Assembly (NCBI RefSeq): GCF_017876755.1
Contig: NZ_JAGIOO010000001.1
Location: forward strand, 6,123,786-6,187,785
DNA: 64,000 nucleotides
Direction of reading: 5' to 3'
DNA from: Crossiella equi
Lineage (GTDB): Bacteria > Actinomycetota > Actinomycetes > Mycobacteriales > Pseudonocardiaceae
Shown: one piece after another, positions 26,491 to 36,763 of the stretch
Layout of the letters: every line of letters begins with the position of its first letter
Numbering within the stretch: the first letter of the stretch is position 1
Made by a program: the position numbers and the translations under genes
Notes under the pieces: generated by a model
Database searches by the model: none
Seen by the model: the letters and a program-made list of their open reading frames with translations, nothing else
Told to the model about the DNA's origin: nothing

Positions 26491-29112
26491 GTGGAACCTG
26501 TGGCAGCCAGGTTGGTGACAGCGAACTCCGTGCGATCCGCGACTGACGTCGAGCAGGACGCGGTGCGGGTCGCCGCGGTGCTGCGCGCCCGCGGCCTGTC
26601 TCCGGGCGACCGGGTGGTGCTCAAGGCGGACAACTCGGCCGCCTACGTCACCGTGCTCCTGGCCCTGGTGCACCTGGACACCTCGATCGTGCTGGTGGAC
26701 CACCGGCAGACCCAGGAGGAGACCGACCGCATCACCGGCTTCGCGCACGCGGGCTGGGCGATCGTGCGCCCCGAGGTCAACCAGGCGCTGGCCGCGAGGC
26801 AGGTCGTGGACCTGGACGCGCTGGTCGCCGAGGCCGAGACCCTGCCGGTGGTGGGCGGCTCGCTGTCCTTCGTGGCCTGGTTCTCCCGCTCGGACGCGCT
26901 CATCGCGTGGTCCTCGGGCACGACCGGCGAGCCCAAGGGCATCGTGCGGTCCGGGAAGTCCTTCCTGGGCAACATCGAGCGCACCCAGCAGCGCATGAAC
27001 TACACCGAGCACGACGTGCTGATGCCGCTGCTGCCCTTCTCCCACCAGTACGGGCTCTCACTCGTGCTGCTGTGGTGGGTGGCGCGCTGCTCGCTGCTGG
27101 TCGCGCCGTACACGCGCCTGGACCACGCGGTCGAGCTGGCCGGGCGGTACCGCGCCACGGTCGTGGACGCGACCCCGGCGACCTACCACACCCTGCTCAA
27201 GCTGGTGGAACGCCGACCGGAGGCCGCGGCCGGGCTGCGCGAGGTGCGCATGTGGTGCGTCGGCGGCGCGCCCCTGGACCGCACGCTGGCGGACAAGTTC
27301 ACCACCGCGACCGGCCAGCCGCTGCTGGACGGCTACGGCTCCACCGAGGTCGGCAACATCGCCCTGGCCGCGCCCGGCAACGCGGTCGGCTGCGGCCAGC
27401 CGCTGGACGGCGTGTCCGTGCGCATCCTGGACGAGGACGGCGCGCCCGTGCCGCCGGGCCAGATCGGGGAGATCCTGGTCAACACGCCCGGCCGGTTCAC
27501 CGGCTACCTGGCCGAGGACGGCTCGGTCGCCGAGCACGCCGACGAGGACTACCGGACCAACGACATCGGCTACACCGATGCCGACGGCAACCTCTACGTC
27601 GTGGGCCGCAAGTACGCGGTGCACCGGATGGGCCACACGCTCTACCCGGAAGCCTTGGCGCGCAAGGCCGAGGAGGCCGGGGCACCGGTCAAGGTGGTCG
27701 CCCTGGACGACGAGCGCCGCGGCAGCCAGCTGGTGTTCGTGGTGGCCGACCCCGAGCTGCGCGAGGCCCGGTGGTGGCGGGAGCGCATCTGCGCGCTGCT
27801 GCCCTCCTACGAGCAGCCCAACCAGGTGCTGGTGGTCGCGGAGTTCCCGTTGAACAACAACGGCAAGCCCGACCTGACCCGGCTCACCGACCTGGCCGCG
27901 GTCCCGCACCCGCAGCGCCTGGCAGCCCTGCGCGCGGTGGCCGAGTTCGTGCGCACCGACCCGCAGCCGCTGATCGACGTGCTCTGCGAGATCTCCAACC
28001 ACAAGGCCGTGCTGGACGAGATCGAGGCCGGGCTGGCGGCACTGGACGGCGCGCTGGAGGAGGTCTCCACCTACCGCCCCGGCCGGGTGCCGAAGATGGC
28101 GGTCTTCATGTCCTCCAACGTGCTCTTCTACTCCTACGTGCTCTACAACCTGATCCCGTCGCTCTACACCGACGAGATCGTGTTCCGGCCCTCCGGCCAG
28201 GTCGCGGGCACCACGAAGAAGCTGCACGAGCTGCTCGCGCCGGTGCACGGGCTGGGCTCGGTCGAGCTGACCACGCTGAGCCAGGCCCAGTTCGTCGAGG
28301 TCCCGGTGGCCGAGGCGGACGTGCTGGTGTTCACCGGCGCCTACGCCAACGCCGAGCAGGTGCGCTCGTACCTGCGCGAGGACCAGATGCTGCTGTTCTT
28401 CGGCCAGGGTGTGAACCCGTTCGTGGTGGCCGAGGGCGCGGACATCGACCTCGCGGTCACCGACGCGGTGCGCATCCGCATGCTCAACTCCGGCCAGGAC
28501 TGCTTCGCACCGGACGTGTTCCTGGTGCACGCGGGCGAGGCCGAGGCCTTCGTGGACCAGCTGACCAAGCGCGTGGCCGAGCTGCGCTACGGCGGCTACA
28601 CCGACCCGGCGGCCGACTACGGCCCGCTGTACTACGACTCGGCCATCGAGGCGGCCGCGGACTACCTGCGGCAGCACCGCGAGCACATCGTCGCGGGCGG
28701 GCGCCTGGACTTCCGGTCCCGGCACCTGGAACCGGCCGTGCTGGTGCGGCCGTACAGCAAGCGGATCACCGTCGAGGAGACGTTCGCGCCGATCTTCAAC
28801 GTGGTCGTCTACCAGAACGCCCAGCAGCTGCGGTCGTTCGTGAACCACCCGACGGTGAACGAGCGGGCGATGGGCGCGATGGTCTACGGCGACGCGCCGG
28901 ACGTGGTCGCGGCGCTGGGCAAGCGGCACCACGTGTGCGTGAACCTGACGGTGCTCGACACCGACGACGGCAACAAGCCGTTCGGCGGGCACGGCATCGC
29001 GGCGAACTACGTCGCCTACCAGGGACAGCGGGTGGCCGAGCCCCTGCTGATCTCCAAGGCCGTCGCCGAGCACCTCCCCGCGGCACGGAAGAACCGGATG
29101 GCCAACGCCTGA
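26491..29112 (+). CDS. Adenylation-aldehyde dehydrogenase fusion (putative carboxylic acid reductase-like)
   Basis: 873-residue two-domain protein. Residues 1 to about 480 form an ANL acyl/aryl-AMP ligase with A3 SSGTTGEPKG (141-150), GYGSTEVGN, and the A10 lysine (Lys459) in NNNGKPDL. Residues about 510-873 form an aldehyde dehydrogenase with catalytic Cys671 in NSGQDCFAPD and an EETFAPIFNVVVY segment. The usual ELGG glutamate is absent (FFGQGVNP at 636-643), as in acylating or acyl-reducing ALDHs. No carrier-protein domain is present. Likely role: activating a carboxylate and reducing it to an aldehyde. The substrate is unknown. The ketosynthase follows 28 bases later. Confidence 0.85.
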   Translation: MEPVAARLVTANSVRSATDVEQDAVRVAAVLRARGLSPGDRVVLKADNSAAYVTVLLALVHLDTSIVLVDHRQTQEETDRITGFAHAGWAIVRPEVNQALAARQVVDLDALVAEAETLPVVGGSLSFVAWFSRSDALIAWSSGTTGEPKGIVRSGKSFLGNIERTQQRMNYTEHDVLMPLLPFSHQYGLSLVLLWWVARCSLLVAPYTRLDHAVELAGRYRATVVDATPATYHTLLKLVERRPEAAAGLREVRMWCVGGAPLDRTLADKFTTATGQPLLDGYGSTEVGNIALAAPGNAVGCGQPLDGVSVRILDEDGAPVPPGQIGEILVNTPGRFTGYLAEDGSVAEHADEDYRTNDIGYTDADGNLYVVGRKYAVHRMGHTLYPEALARKAEEAGAPVKVVALDDERRGSQLVFVVADPELREARWWRERICALLPSYEQPNQVLVVAEFPLNNNGKPDLTRLTDLAAVPHPQRLAALRAVAEFVRTDPQPLIDVLCEISNHKAVLDEIEAGLAALDGALEEVSTYRPGRVPKMAVFMSSNVLFYSYVLYNLIPSLYTDEIVFRPSGQVAGTTKKLHELLAPVHGLGSVELTTLSQAQFVEVPVAEADVLVFTGAYANAEQVRSYLREDQMLLFFGQGVNPFVVAEGADIDLAVTDAVRIRMLNSGQDCFAPDVFLVHAGEAEAFVDQLTKRVAELRYGGYTDPAADYGPLYYDSAIEAAADYLRQHREHIVAGGRLDFRSRHLEPAVLVRPYSKRITVEETFAPIFNVVVYQNAQQLRSFVNHPTVNERAMGAMVYGDAPDVVAALGKRHHVCVNLTVLDTDDGNKPFGGHGIAANYVAYQGQRVAEPLLISKAVAEHLPAARKNRMANA

Positions 29113-29140
29113 CCGGTGGACAACGAAGTGAGAGGAAGCC

Positions 29141-30403
29141 ATGTCGTTGGAAGAGTTCAGGAAGCGGCGCCCCCGGGTCGTCGTGACCGGGTGGGGTGTG
29201 GTCAGCCCGGTCGGCCTCACCGCGGAGGACACCTGGGCCGCGTTCATGGCTGGCCGCAGTGGCATCGGCCCGATCACCACGTTCGACACCTCCATGTTCC
29301 CGACCTCCATCGCCGGTGAGGTCAAGGGGTTCAACCCCGACGACTACATGGCGCGCAAGATCAGCCGCCGCATGGACGGCTTCACGCAGTACGCGGTCGC
29401 GGCGGCCCAGCAGGCCATGGAGTCGGCGAAGCTGACCCTGGACTCGGCCACCGCGCCCCGCACCGGCGTGCTCATCGGCACCGGGTACGGCGCGATGAAC
29501 TACACCCAGGGCGCGGTGCTGGCGCTGCGGGACAAGGGGCCGCGCACCGTCGGCCCGTACCAGGCGGTGACCGGCGCGCACGACTCCGCCACCGGCGAGG
29601 TCAGCCTGATGTTCGGCGCGGCGGGCCCCTCCGCCGCGATCAGCTCGGCCTGCGCGACCGGCACGGACGCGATCGGCAACGCGGCCCGCTGGATCCAGTA
29701 CGGCGACGCGGACATCGTCATCGCGGGCGGCGCGGAGCACAGCATCAGCCCGATCGACCTGGCCTCCAGCTCCAACGCCAAGGCCCTGTCCCGCCGCAAC
29801 GACGAGCCGACCCTGGCCTGCCGCCCCTTCGACGAGGACCGGGACGGCTTCGTCATCGCGGCCGGCGCGGGCGTGGTCGTCCTGGAGTCCCTGGACAGCG
29901 CGCTGCGCCGGGGCGCCCCGATCCTGGCCGAGATCGCCGGGTACGGCGCCACCTCCGACGCCTACCACTGGACCGCCCCGCACCCGGAGGCACTGGGCGC
30001 GCGCCGGGCCATCGGCAAGGCGCTCAAGGACGCGGGCATCGACCCCACCCAGATCGACTACGTCAACGCGCACGGCACGAGCACCACGCTCAACGACAAG
30101 ACCGAGACCTTCGCCATCAAGCAGGTCCTGGGCGAGCACGCCACCAAGATCCCGGTGAGCTCCACCAAGTCGATGACCGGCCACATGATCGGCGCCGCCG
30201 GCGCGGTCGAGCTGATCGCCTGCGCGTACGCCATGCGCACCGGCAAGGTCCCGCCCACGATCAACCTGCACAAGCCGCTGGACGAGGAGATGAACTTCGT
30301 CCCGCACACCCCGCAGGACGCGGACGTCACCTACGCCATGAGCAACTCGTTCGGCTTCGGCGGCCACAACGCGGTCCTGGTGGCCAAGCGCTGGGACGAC
30401 TGA
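29141..30403 (+). CDS. Beta-ketoacyl-ACP synthase, FabF/KAS II type
   Basis: Decarboxylating condensing enzyme of fatty-acid or polyketide-like chain extension. The 420-residue protein has Cys171 in SSACATG, His311 in NAHGTST and His348 in KSMTGHMIGAAGA, a complete Cys-His-His triad. The C-terminal NSFGFGGHN is intact. AGAGGAAG precedes ATG 29141. It is probably co-transcribed with the adenylation-reductase gene, and no ACP, FabD or FabH gene lies nearby, so it may be a specialised rather than the housekeeping copy. A stand-alone housekeeping FabF cannot be excluded. Confidence 0.9.
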   Translation: MSLEEFRKRRPRVVVTGWGVVSPVGLTAEDTWAAFMAGRSGIGPITTFDTSMFPTSIAGEVKGFNPDDYMARKISRRMDGFTQYAVAAAQQAMESAKLTLDSATAPRTGVLIGTGYGAMNYTQGAVLALRDKGPRTVGPYQAVTGAHDSATGEVSLMFGAAGPSAAISSACATGTDAIGNAARWIQYGDADIVIAGGAEHSISPIDLASSSNAKALSRRNDEPTLACRPFDEDRDGFVIAAGAGVVVLESLDSALRRGAPILAEIAGYGATSDAYHWTAPHPEALGARRAIGKALKDAGIDPTQIDYVNAHGTSTTLNDKTETFAIKQVLGEHATKIPVSSTKSMTGHMIGAAGAVELIACAYAMRTGKVPPTINLHKPLDEEMNFVPHTPQDADVTYAMSNSFGFGGHNAVLVAKRWDD

Positions 30404-30564
30404 GACATCGGCGGGTGTTTTCGCTTCCTGAGTGACCTCGCCGCGGTCTCGCCACGCGCGACGCAAGCGTCGGACGTGTCGAGACCGCGGCGAGGTCACG
30501 CGAGAACACAACGGCCAGGTGAGAGGGCGGGGGTGTCGCCTGCGGCGCCACACCACGCCCGGCC
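30404..30564 (+). repeat. Two-copy hairpin repeat element, copy 2
   Basis: Begins right at the ketosynthase stop and aligns with 9149-9322 over its whole length. Arms 30415-30424/30500-30509 and 30432-30451/30480-30499 (20 bp, perfect) with an inner CGACGC/GCGTCG stem form the same long hairpin. Compared with copy 1, one G-C pair has become T-A on both arms (GGGCTCG/CGAGCCC versus GGTCTCG/CGAGACC), and the inner stem has exchanged A-T for C-G. The structure is therefore preserved despite sequence change. Confidence 0.85.
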
Positions 30565-30601
30565 GCACGGATGTCAACGCGCCCGGTCGCGCGGATGTGA
30601 A

Positions 30602-30636
30602 GCGGCACCCCTCCGGGCCTGTGGAAGGGGTGCCGC
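30602..30636. terminator. Bidirectional hairpin terminator
   Basis: A perfect 11-bp stem GCGGCACCCCT/AGGGGTGCCGC (30602-30612 with 30626-30636), a 13-base loop, and a CTCTTCTC tail on the plus strand. It lies between the convergent ketosynthase and small membrane-protein genes. Confidence 0.7.
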
Positions 30637-30662
30637 CTCTTCTCATCAGCAGGGGAGCGGGT

Positions 30663-31067
30663 CTAGGTGCTGATCAGGTGGTCCCTGGTCTCCGCCTCGG
30701 GGCAGCCGTCGTCGAGCTGCCGGAGCCGCTTGAGCGTGTACCCGAGCAGCACCACACACGGCACCCCCAGCGCGACCGCGACCAGTGACGGGATCTCCCG
30801 GCCGTCCAGGGCGACCCCGACCACCAGCAGCGCCAGCAGGTAGGGCCAGCGCAGGCCGGTGCGCTGCCACGGGGCGTGCCAGGCGACGTTGCGGCTGAGC
30901 ACCACGCCGATCGCGGCGGCCGCGCCGAAGGTCCAGCTGAACAGCTCGGTGTCGGAGTTGACCGCGAGCAGGCCGAGGCCCCCGATGCCGACCATCGATC
31001 CGACGACCAGCAGCGGGATGCCCATCCACATCAGCACGGGTAGCCGCCAGCTCGCTGCACACAGCAC
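30663..31067 (-). CDS. Small membrane protein of unknown function
   Basis: 134 residues with about four hydrophobic helices (roughly 9-35, 42-57, 72-88 and 90-110) and a charged C-terminal tail (RLRQLDDGCPEAETRDHL). No family was recognised. It is convergent to the ketosynthase and divergent from rpmE across a 220-base gap, so it marks the right end of the genes placed between rho and rpmE. Codon bias and hydrophobic periodicity support coding. Confidence 0.6.
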   Translation of the reverse strand: MLCAASWRLPVLMWMGIPLLVVGSMVGIGGLGLLAVNSDTELFSWTFGAAAAIGVVLSRNVAWHAPWQRTGLRWPYLLALLVVGVALDGREIPSLVAVALGVPCVVLLGYTLKRLRQLDDGCPEAETRDHLIST

Positions 31068-31203
31068 GTGGTCAGTGTGCAGCGCGGCGTAGTGGATAAC
31101 AGCAGTCTCGGCCAGTCATGCGCCCGGTGGCGGTGGCAAAGCGCCGGGCGGGCAGTTTCGGGAGGTGAGCGGTACCACGGACAGGGCCCCGCTGAAGACC
31201 TGG

Positions 31204-31209
31204 CATAAT
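31204..31209 (+). promoter_or_regulatory. Candidate -10 element for rpmE
   Basis: CATAAT at 31204-31209 lies 80 bases upstream of the rpmE start in the divergent gap. No strong -35 box is visible at the right distance. Confidence 0.3.
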
Positions 31210-31288
31210 CACGGGTCGGAATAAGGCTCCGGTTCACCCCGTTGAACGCACCGTGGGGACCCGGCGGCCCCTGAGAAAGGACGAACCA

Positions 31289-31501
31289 GTGAAGAGCGGT
31301 ATCCACCCCGACTACGTGGTCACCCAGGTGAACTGCGGTTGTGGCAACAGCTTCACCACCCACAGCACCAAGAAGAGCGGTCAGATCACGGTTGAGGTCT
31401 GCTCCAACTGCCACCCGTTCTACACGGGCAAGCAGAAGATCCTCGACACCGGTGGCCGCGTGGCGCGGTTCGAGGCGCGCTACGGCAAGCGCAGCAAGTA
31501 G
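31289..31501 (+). CDS. rpmE: 50S ribosomal protein L31, zinc-binding (C+) form
   Basis: 70-residue ribosomal protein of the large subunit. Cys16, Cys18, Cys38 and Cys41 (VNCGCGN and VCSNCHP) give the zinc ribbon of the C+ type, unlike the Zur-regulated C- paralogue induced by zinc starvation. GTG 31289 with GAGAAAGGA upstream is the start; the longer frame to 31253 is not needed. It is followed by a hairpin and prfA, the conserved rpmE-prfA-prmC order. Confidence 0.95.
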   Translation: MKSGIHPDYVVTQVNCGCGNSFTTHSTKKSGQITVEVCSNCHPFYTGKQKILDTGGRVARFEARYGKRSK

Positions 31502-31510
31502 CCGACTTCA

Positions 31511-31540
31511 CGGCGCCCATCCCGCACGGGGTGGGCGCCG
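31511..31540 (+). terminator. Hairpin terminator after rpmE
   Basis: A stem of 13 pairs with one wobble (31511-31523 with 31528-31540) and loop GCAC, followed by TTGTCGTGTC, 10 bases after the rpmE stop. Confidence 0.75.
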
Positions 31541-31583
31541 TTGTCGTGTCGGCTGGAGAAGCACCTAACCGGAAGAGGTCGCC

Positions 31584-32657
<1,074 letters not shown>

Positions 32658-32696
32658 CCAGGTGTCCGTCAACCGGGTGAACGGCCCCGGGAAGTA

Positions 32697-33575
32697 ATGT
32701 CCCCGCTCGTGAACCGACAGCCGTTGCGCCTCGCGGTGATGGACGCCGAGCGGATCCTGACCGAGGCCGGGGTGGCCAGCCCCCGCGTGGACGCCGAGCT
32801 GCTCGCCGCCCACGTGCTCGGCGTCGACCGCATGAAGCTGGGCCTGGTGCCCCTCGTCGACCCGCCCGTGGTGGAGGCCTTCCACCAGCTCGTGCGGCGG
32901 CGGGCCCTGCGCGTGCCGTTGCAGCACCTCACCGGCTGGACGGTCATGGGCGGGGTCACCCTGTCCGTCGGACCTGGCGTGTTCACGCCGCGACCGGAGA
33001 CCGAGCTGCTGCTGGAGTGGGGCCTCAAGGCCTTGCGCGGTGTGGAGCGGCCGGTCGTGGTCGACCTGTGCACCGGGTCCGGGGCGCTGGCCCTGGCCGT
33101 GGCGCACGAGCGGCCCGACGCCACCGTGCACGCCGTGGAACGCGACCCGGTGGCCCTCACCTGGGCCCGGCGCAACGCCGACCAGCAGGCCTCCGCCGGG
33201 GACCGCGCCATCCGCCTGCACAGCGGGGACGTGGCCGATCCCGGACTGCTCGCCGAGCTGGACGGGACCGTCGACCTGGTGCTGTGCAACCCTCCATATG
33301 TACCCGAGGGCACCCCGGTTCCGCCGGAGGTCGAGGTGCACGACCCGCACGCGGCGGTCTTCGCCGAAGATCAAGGTCTTGCGGTGATCCGCCATGTCGT
33401 GCGTTGTGCCGCACGTCTCCTCCGCCCCGGTGGCGGGCTGGCCGTGGAACATGACGACACGCAGGGCGAGTCGGCGGTCGCCCTGCTGTCGGCGCGGCGC
33501 GTGCTGACCGACGTGGCCGGGCACCTGGACCTCACCGGGCGTCCGCGTTTCGTGACGGCACGTAGAGCCGGATGA
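32697..33575 (+). CDS. prmC: Release factor glutamine methyltransferase (HemK/PrmC)
   Basis: SAM-dependent N5-methylation of the GGQ glutamine in release factors. The 292-residue protein has an N-terminal helical RF-binding domain, the SAM motif VVDLCTGSGALALAVAHE and the catalytic NPPY at 198-201. ATG 32697 or GTG 32709 could start it. Its position directly after prfA matches its substrate. Confidence 0.95.
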   Translation: MSPLVNRQPLRLAVMDAERILTEAGVASPRVDAELLAAHVLGVDRMKLGLVPLVDPPVVEAFHQLVRRRALRVPLQHLTGWTVMGGVTLSVGPGVFTPRPETELLLEWGLKALRGVERPVVVDLCTGSGALALAVAHERPDATVHAVERDPVALTWARRNADQQASAGDRAIRLHSGDVADPGLLAELDGTVDLVLCNPPYVPEGTPVPPEVEVHDPHAAVFAEDQGLAVIRHVVRCAARLLRPGGGLAVEHDDTQGESAVALLSARRVLTDVAGHLDLTGRPRFVTARRAG

Positions 33576-33714
33576 GTGACGATTACTCCGTTTGGCGGGT
33601 AGCTTAGTGCCGTTAAACCGTGATCAATCCCACTTCTCGTCACTTTTCTGCAACGCGGTAGCCCGTTCCGGCAACTTGCTCACCGACGGCACCAAAATTT
33701 CGGGAGCAGGCTAG

Positions 33715-34827
33715 ATGAAGACACTGACCCATGACGCCTACATGGCCCTGCGGCGTTTCGACGGCCTCGACGGCCTCCGTGCGATCGCCGCGCTCATGGT
33801 CGTCGCGTTCCACTACGGCGGGCCGGACCGGCTCCAGGGCTGGATCGGCGTGCAGGTGTTCTTCGTGCTCTCCGGGTACCTGATCACCACGCTCATGCTG
33901 CGCGAGGAGGACAGGTCCGGGAAGGTCTCGCTCAAGGCCTTCTACGTGCGGCGCGTGTTCCGCATCCTGCCGGTGTACTTCGTGGTCCTGGCCATCACCA
34001 CGGTCGCCACGCTGGCCCTGGGCATCTACCAGAGCTCGCACCTGTCCGAGGCGATGCCGCTGTACCTGACGTTCTTCAACGAGTTCGCGGGCGGCAACCC
34101 GTTCGGCCAGTCCTGGTCGCTGGGCATCGAGCAGAAGTTCTACCTGCTCTGGCCGCTGGTCGCCTTCGCCTTCGGCGTGCTGCCGCTGGGCCGCCGCATG
34201 GCCATCACCGGTGGCCTGATCCTCGTCGCGCTGGTGGCCACGCCGTTCACCTTCGGTCCGCAGGCCTCCGGCTGGCCCGCGCACTACGTCTCGATCCTGC
34301 TGGGCTGCGCGATGGCCCTGGTGATGCACAACCGCCGCGCCTACCGCCTGGTGCAGCCGCTGACCAACCCGAAGGTCGCGATCGCCATGACCGCCGGTGT
34401 CGTCGTCCTGCACTACTTCCTCAAGCCGCTCGGCGACGTGCTCAACGGCGTGGCCGGGGTGCCCGGGTTCGTCTGGCTGATGGCCTTCTACCCGCTGGCC
34501 GTCACGCTGCTGCTGCCGTCGATCATCGCGCCCGGCCCGGTGCAGAAGGTGCTGTCCCTGCGCCCGATGGCCTTCATCGGCGAGCGCTCCTACTCGCTGT
34601 ACCTGGTGCAGTCGCTGGCCGCCGCGGTCGTGCTGTTCGCCATCCCGGGCATCAACAACTGGGGCTGGGCCCAGGCGGGCCTGACCATCGGCCTGTCGCT
34701 GCTGTTCGCGATGGTGCTCTACCGCCTGGTCGAGGTGCCCATGATCAACCTGGGCCGGAAGGTGCTGAAGCCGCGCGTCGAGGCCAAGGTGGAGGAGCCG
34801 AAGCAGGTGCTGACGCCGGTCTCGTAG
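33715..34827 (+). CDS. Acyltransferase 3 family membrane protein (OafA/YrhL-like)
   Basis: Integral membrane acyltransferase that transfers acetyl or other acyl groups to surface sugars or natural products. The 370-residue protein has about ten hydrophobic helices. FDGLDGLRAIAALMVVAFHYG holds the conserved R and H of helix one, and GVQVFFVLSGYLITTLML and SWSLGIEQKFYLLWPL are the other family signatures. It ends in a short basic/acidic cytoplasmic tail. It lies between prmC and tsaC, an extra gene relative to the mycobacterial order. The acceptor is unknown. Confidence 0.9.
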   Translation: MKTLTHDAYMALRRFDGLDGLRAIAALMVVAFHYGGPDRLQGWIGVQVFFVLSGYLITTLMLREEDRSGKVSLKAFYVRRVFRILPVYFVVLAITTVATLALGIYQSSHLSEAMPLYLTFFNEFAGGNPFGQSWSLGIEQKFYLLWPLVAFAFGVLPLGRRMAITGGLILVALVATPFTFGPQASGWPAHYVSILLGCAMALVMHNRRAYRLVQPLTNPKVAIAMTAGVVVLHYFLKPLGDVLNGVAGVPGFVWLMAFYPLAVTLLLPSIIAPGPVQKVLSLRPMAFIGERSYSLYLVQSLAAAVVLFAIPGINNWGWAQAGLTIGLSLLFAMVLYRLVEVPMINLGRKVLKPRVEAKVEEPKQVLTPVS

Positions 34828-34838
34828 GCTTGCTCCCC

Positions 34839-35489
34839 GTGAGCACCGTCTACGACTGCGGTCAGCCCGAGTCCCGCGAAGCCGGGCTGGCCGCCGCGGC
34901 GGGCGCCCTCCGCGCCGGCCAGCTGGTGGTCCTGCCGACCGACACGCTGTACGGCATCGGCTGCGACGCCTTCGACGCGAACGCCGTGCAGTCCCTGCTC
35001 GACGCGAAGGGCCGGGGCCGGGACATGCCCGTCCCGGTGCTGGTGGGCAGCTGGTCCACGATCGACGGCCTGGTGCTCTCGGTGCCGCACCAGGCCCGCC
35101 AGCTCGTCGAGGCCTTCTGGCCCGGCGGGCTGTCGATCGTGCTGCCGCACGCCTCCTCGCTGGCCTGGGACCTCGGCGACACCCGGGGCACGGTCATGCT
35201 GCGCATGCCGCTGCACCCGGTGGCCATCGAGCTGCTGCGCGAGGTCGGGCCGATGGCCGTCTCCTCGGCCAACCGCTCGGGCCACCTGCCCGCCACCACG
35301 GTCTACGAGGCCAAGGACCAGCTCGGCGAGCTGGTGCCGATCTACCTGGACGGCGGCCCGGCCGAGAAGGCGGTGGCCTCCACCATCGTCGACCTGACCG
35401 GCTCGGAGCCGCTGGTGCTGCGCGAGGGCGCGGTGAAGCTGGCCGAGCTGACCGAGGTCCTGGGCACCGAGGTCCGGCTGGCGCGGTAG
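34839..35489 (+). CDS. tsaC: Threonylcarbamoyl-AMP synthase (Sua5/YrdC family)
   Basis: Makes threonylcarbamoyl-AMP from Thr, bicarbonate and ATP for the t6A modification of tRNAs reading ANN codons. The 216-residue protein is one YrdC domain with VVLPTDTLYGIGCDAFD, KGRGRDMPVPVLV (KxR-type nucleotide site) and VSSANRSGHLPA. GTG 34839 is the start, 12 bases after the acyltransferase stop. It corresponds to Rv1301 in the conserved prmC-tsaC-wecA order. Confidence 0.93.
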   Translation: MSTVYDCGQPESREAGLAAAAGALRAGQLVVLPTDTLYGIGCDAFDANAVQSLLDAKGRGRDMPVPVLVGSWSTIDGLVLSVPHQARQLVEAFWPGGLSIVLPHASSLAWDLGDTRGTVMLRMPLHPVAIELLREVGPMAVSSANRSGHLPATTVYEAKDQLGELVPIYLDGGPAEKAVASTIVDLTGSEPLVLREGAVKLAELTEVLGTEVRLAR

Positions 35490-35500
35490 CGCCCCGGGGC

Positions 35501-36298
35501 TCAGCCCTCCTGGCGCGAGGTCCCGAACAGCTCGTCCAGGGTCACCGGCTGCAGCCCGCGCTCGGTGATCAGCGCCTGGATCCGCCCGAACTCGTGCACG
35601 GCGGTCGGGTGGTTGGCGTGCGCGAGGATCACCGACCCGGGCTTGAGCCACTTCACCACCTCGCCGTAGAGCACGTCCGGCTCGAGCTTGCCGGAGTCCC
35701 CGAACGACCCGTTCCACAGCACCAGCCGGGTGAACCCGTGCTTGGCCGCCACCTGGTCCACGCGCGGGTCCCGGTTGCCGAACGGCGGCCGCAGCCAGGG
35801 CCGCGACGTGACGCCGAAGGTCTTCTGGATCCAGGCCTCGTTCTTCTCCAGCTCGCGCCCGATCTCCTCGTCGGTGAGCTTGAGCAGGTTGGGGTGCGAG
35901 TAGGTGTGGTTGCACAGCTGCACCACGCCCTTCTCCTCGAGCTTGCGGATGCGCTCGGCGAAGGGCTCCCAGTTGGCGCGGTACTGGCCGTTGGGGCAGA
36001 ACGTCACGTGCAGCCCGCGCTCGGCGAGCTCGACGTACCCGCCGATGGCCTCCCGGCTGGTCCCGTCGTCCACGGTGAGGGCGAACCGGTTCCCGGCCCC
36101 CGCGGGCCCCTTCCGCACGACCTGCGGCTGCCCGGTCTTCGGCCCGGGAATGGGCGGCAACGGCCGCGCGGCCGGGTCTGGCGCGTCGGCGGTCGTCACC
36201 GTGGGCGCGGGCGTCACTGGACCCGGTGAACTGCACGCGGTCAAGGCGGCCAGCACTACACCCAGGGCTACGAAGCTCATCGATCGAAGGTCCCTCAC
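35501..36298 (-). CDS. Secreted polysaccharide deacetylase lipoprotein (CE4 family)
   Basis: NodB-type metal-dependent deacetylase acting on cell-wall or surface polysaccharide. The product is about 265 residues from GTG 36298 (VRDLRSMSF), with Met 36280 as an alternative. The signal peptide ends in lipobox LTAC, so it is lipid-anchored. TVDDG (catalytic Asp and metal Asp), HTYSHPN (metal His pair), RPPFGNRD and ILAHANHP are CE4 motifs 1-5. It is convergent with tsaC with only 11 bases between stops and no terminator. It is an insertion relative to the mycobacterial order. Confidence 0.9.
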   Translation of the reverse strand: MRDLRSMSFVALGVVLAALTACSSPGPVTPAPTVTTADAPDPAARPLPPIPGPKTGQPQVVRKGPAGAGNRFALTVDDGTSREAIGGYVELAERGLHVTFCPNGQYRANWEPFAERIRKLEEKGVVQLCNHTYSHPNLLKLTDEEIGRELEKNEAWIQKTFGVTSRPWLRPPFGNRDPRVDQVAAKHGFTRLVLWNGSFGDSGKLEPDVLYGEVVKWLKPGSVILAHANHPTAVHEFGRIQALITERGLQPVTLDELFGTSRQEG

Positions 36299-36763
36299 AT
36301 AGGCGAAGACGCGCCTCACTCGATGGGGTTGGTGTTGGCCAGGTGTAGTTGCGTTAGCACATTGCGACAAACGGGTCAGTCAAATGCGAGGAGTGACGTA
36401 AAGGTCGCTGGGCGCTGTGGCGCAGATCTCATCGCGACCGCCGTCCCGGATGGGCCATGCCGGTGCGGTCTTCGGAGGCCGCCTGTTCCGGTCCGCTGGA
36501 TGCCCGCACGTGCCAATCGCCGCGCCCGGCTGCTGGCGAGCGGTGGTCACCGCAGGGCGGTGGCCACGGCTTTCCCGTACCCGCCGGACGGAAGCAACCA
36601 CGACCACCCGTCGTGCGTCTCCACTCCAGGTGGTGCTCGCGGTCTCGACATCTCGGGCGAGTAACGTGGGTCCGCAACCAGCCACCCGCAACCCCCTGAT
36701 GCGCGGCTGGGACGATCACCTTCGAAGATCAACTCCTTCCGTGCCCCCCGATCCGCGAGGTTT
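36299..36763. other. 465-base divergent intergenic region
   Basis: It lies between the deacetylase and wecA starts. Short frames occur on both strands but none has a credible ribosome site or recognisable product. It presumably holds both promoters. I see no clear operator, RNA gene or repeat. Confidence 0.45.
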
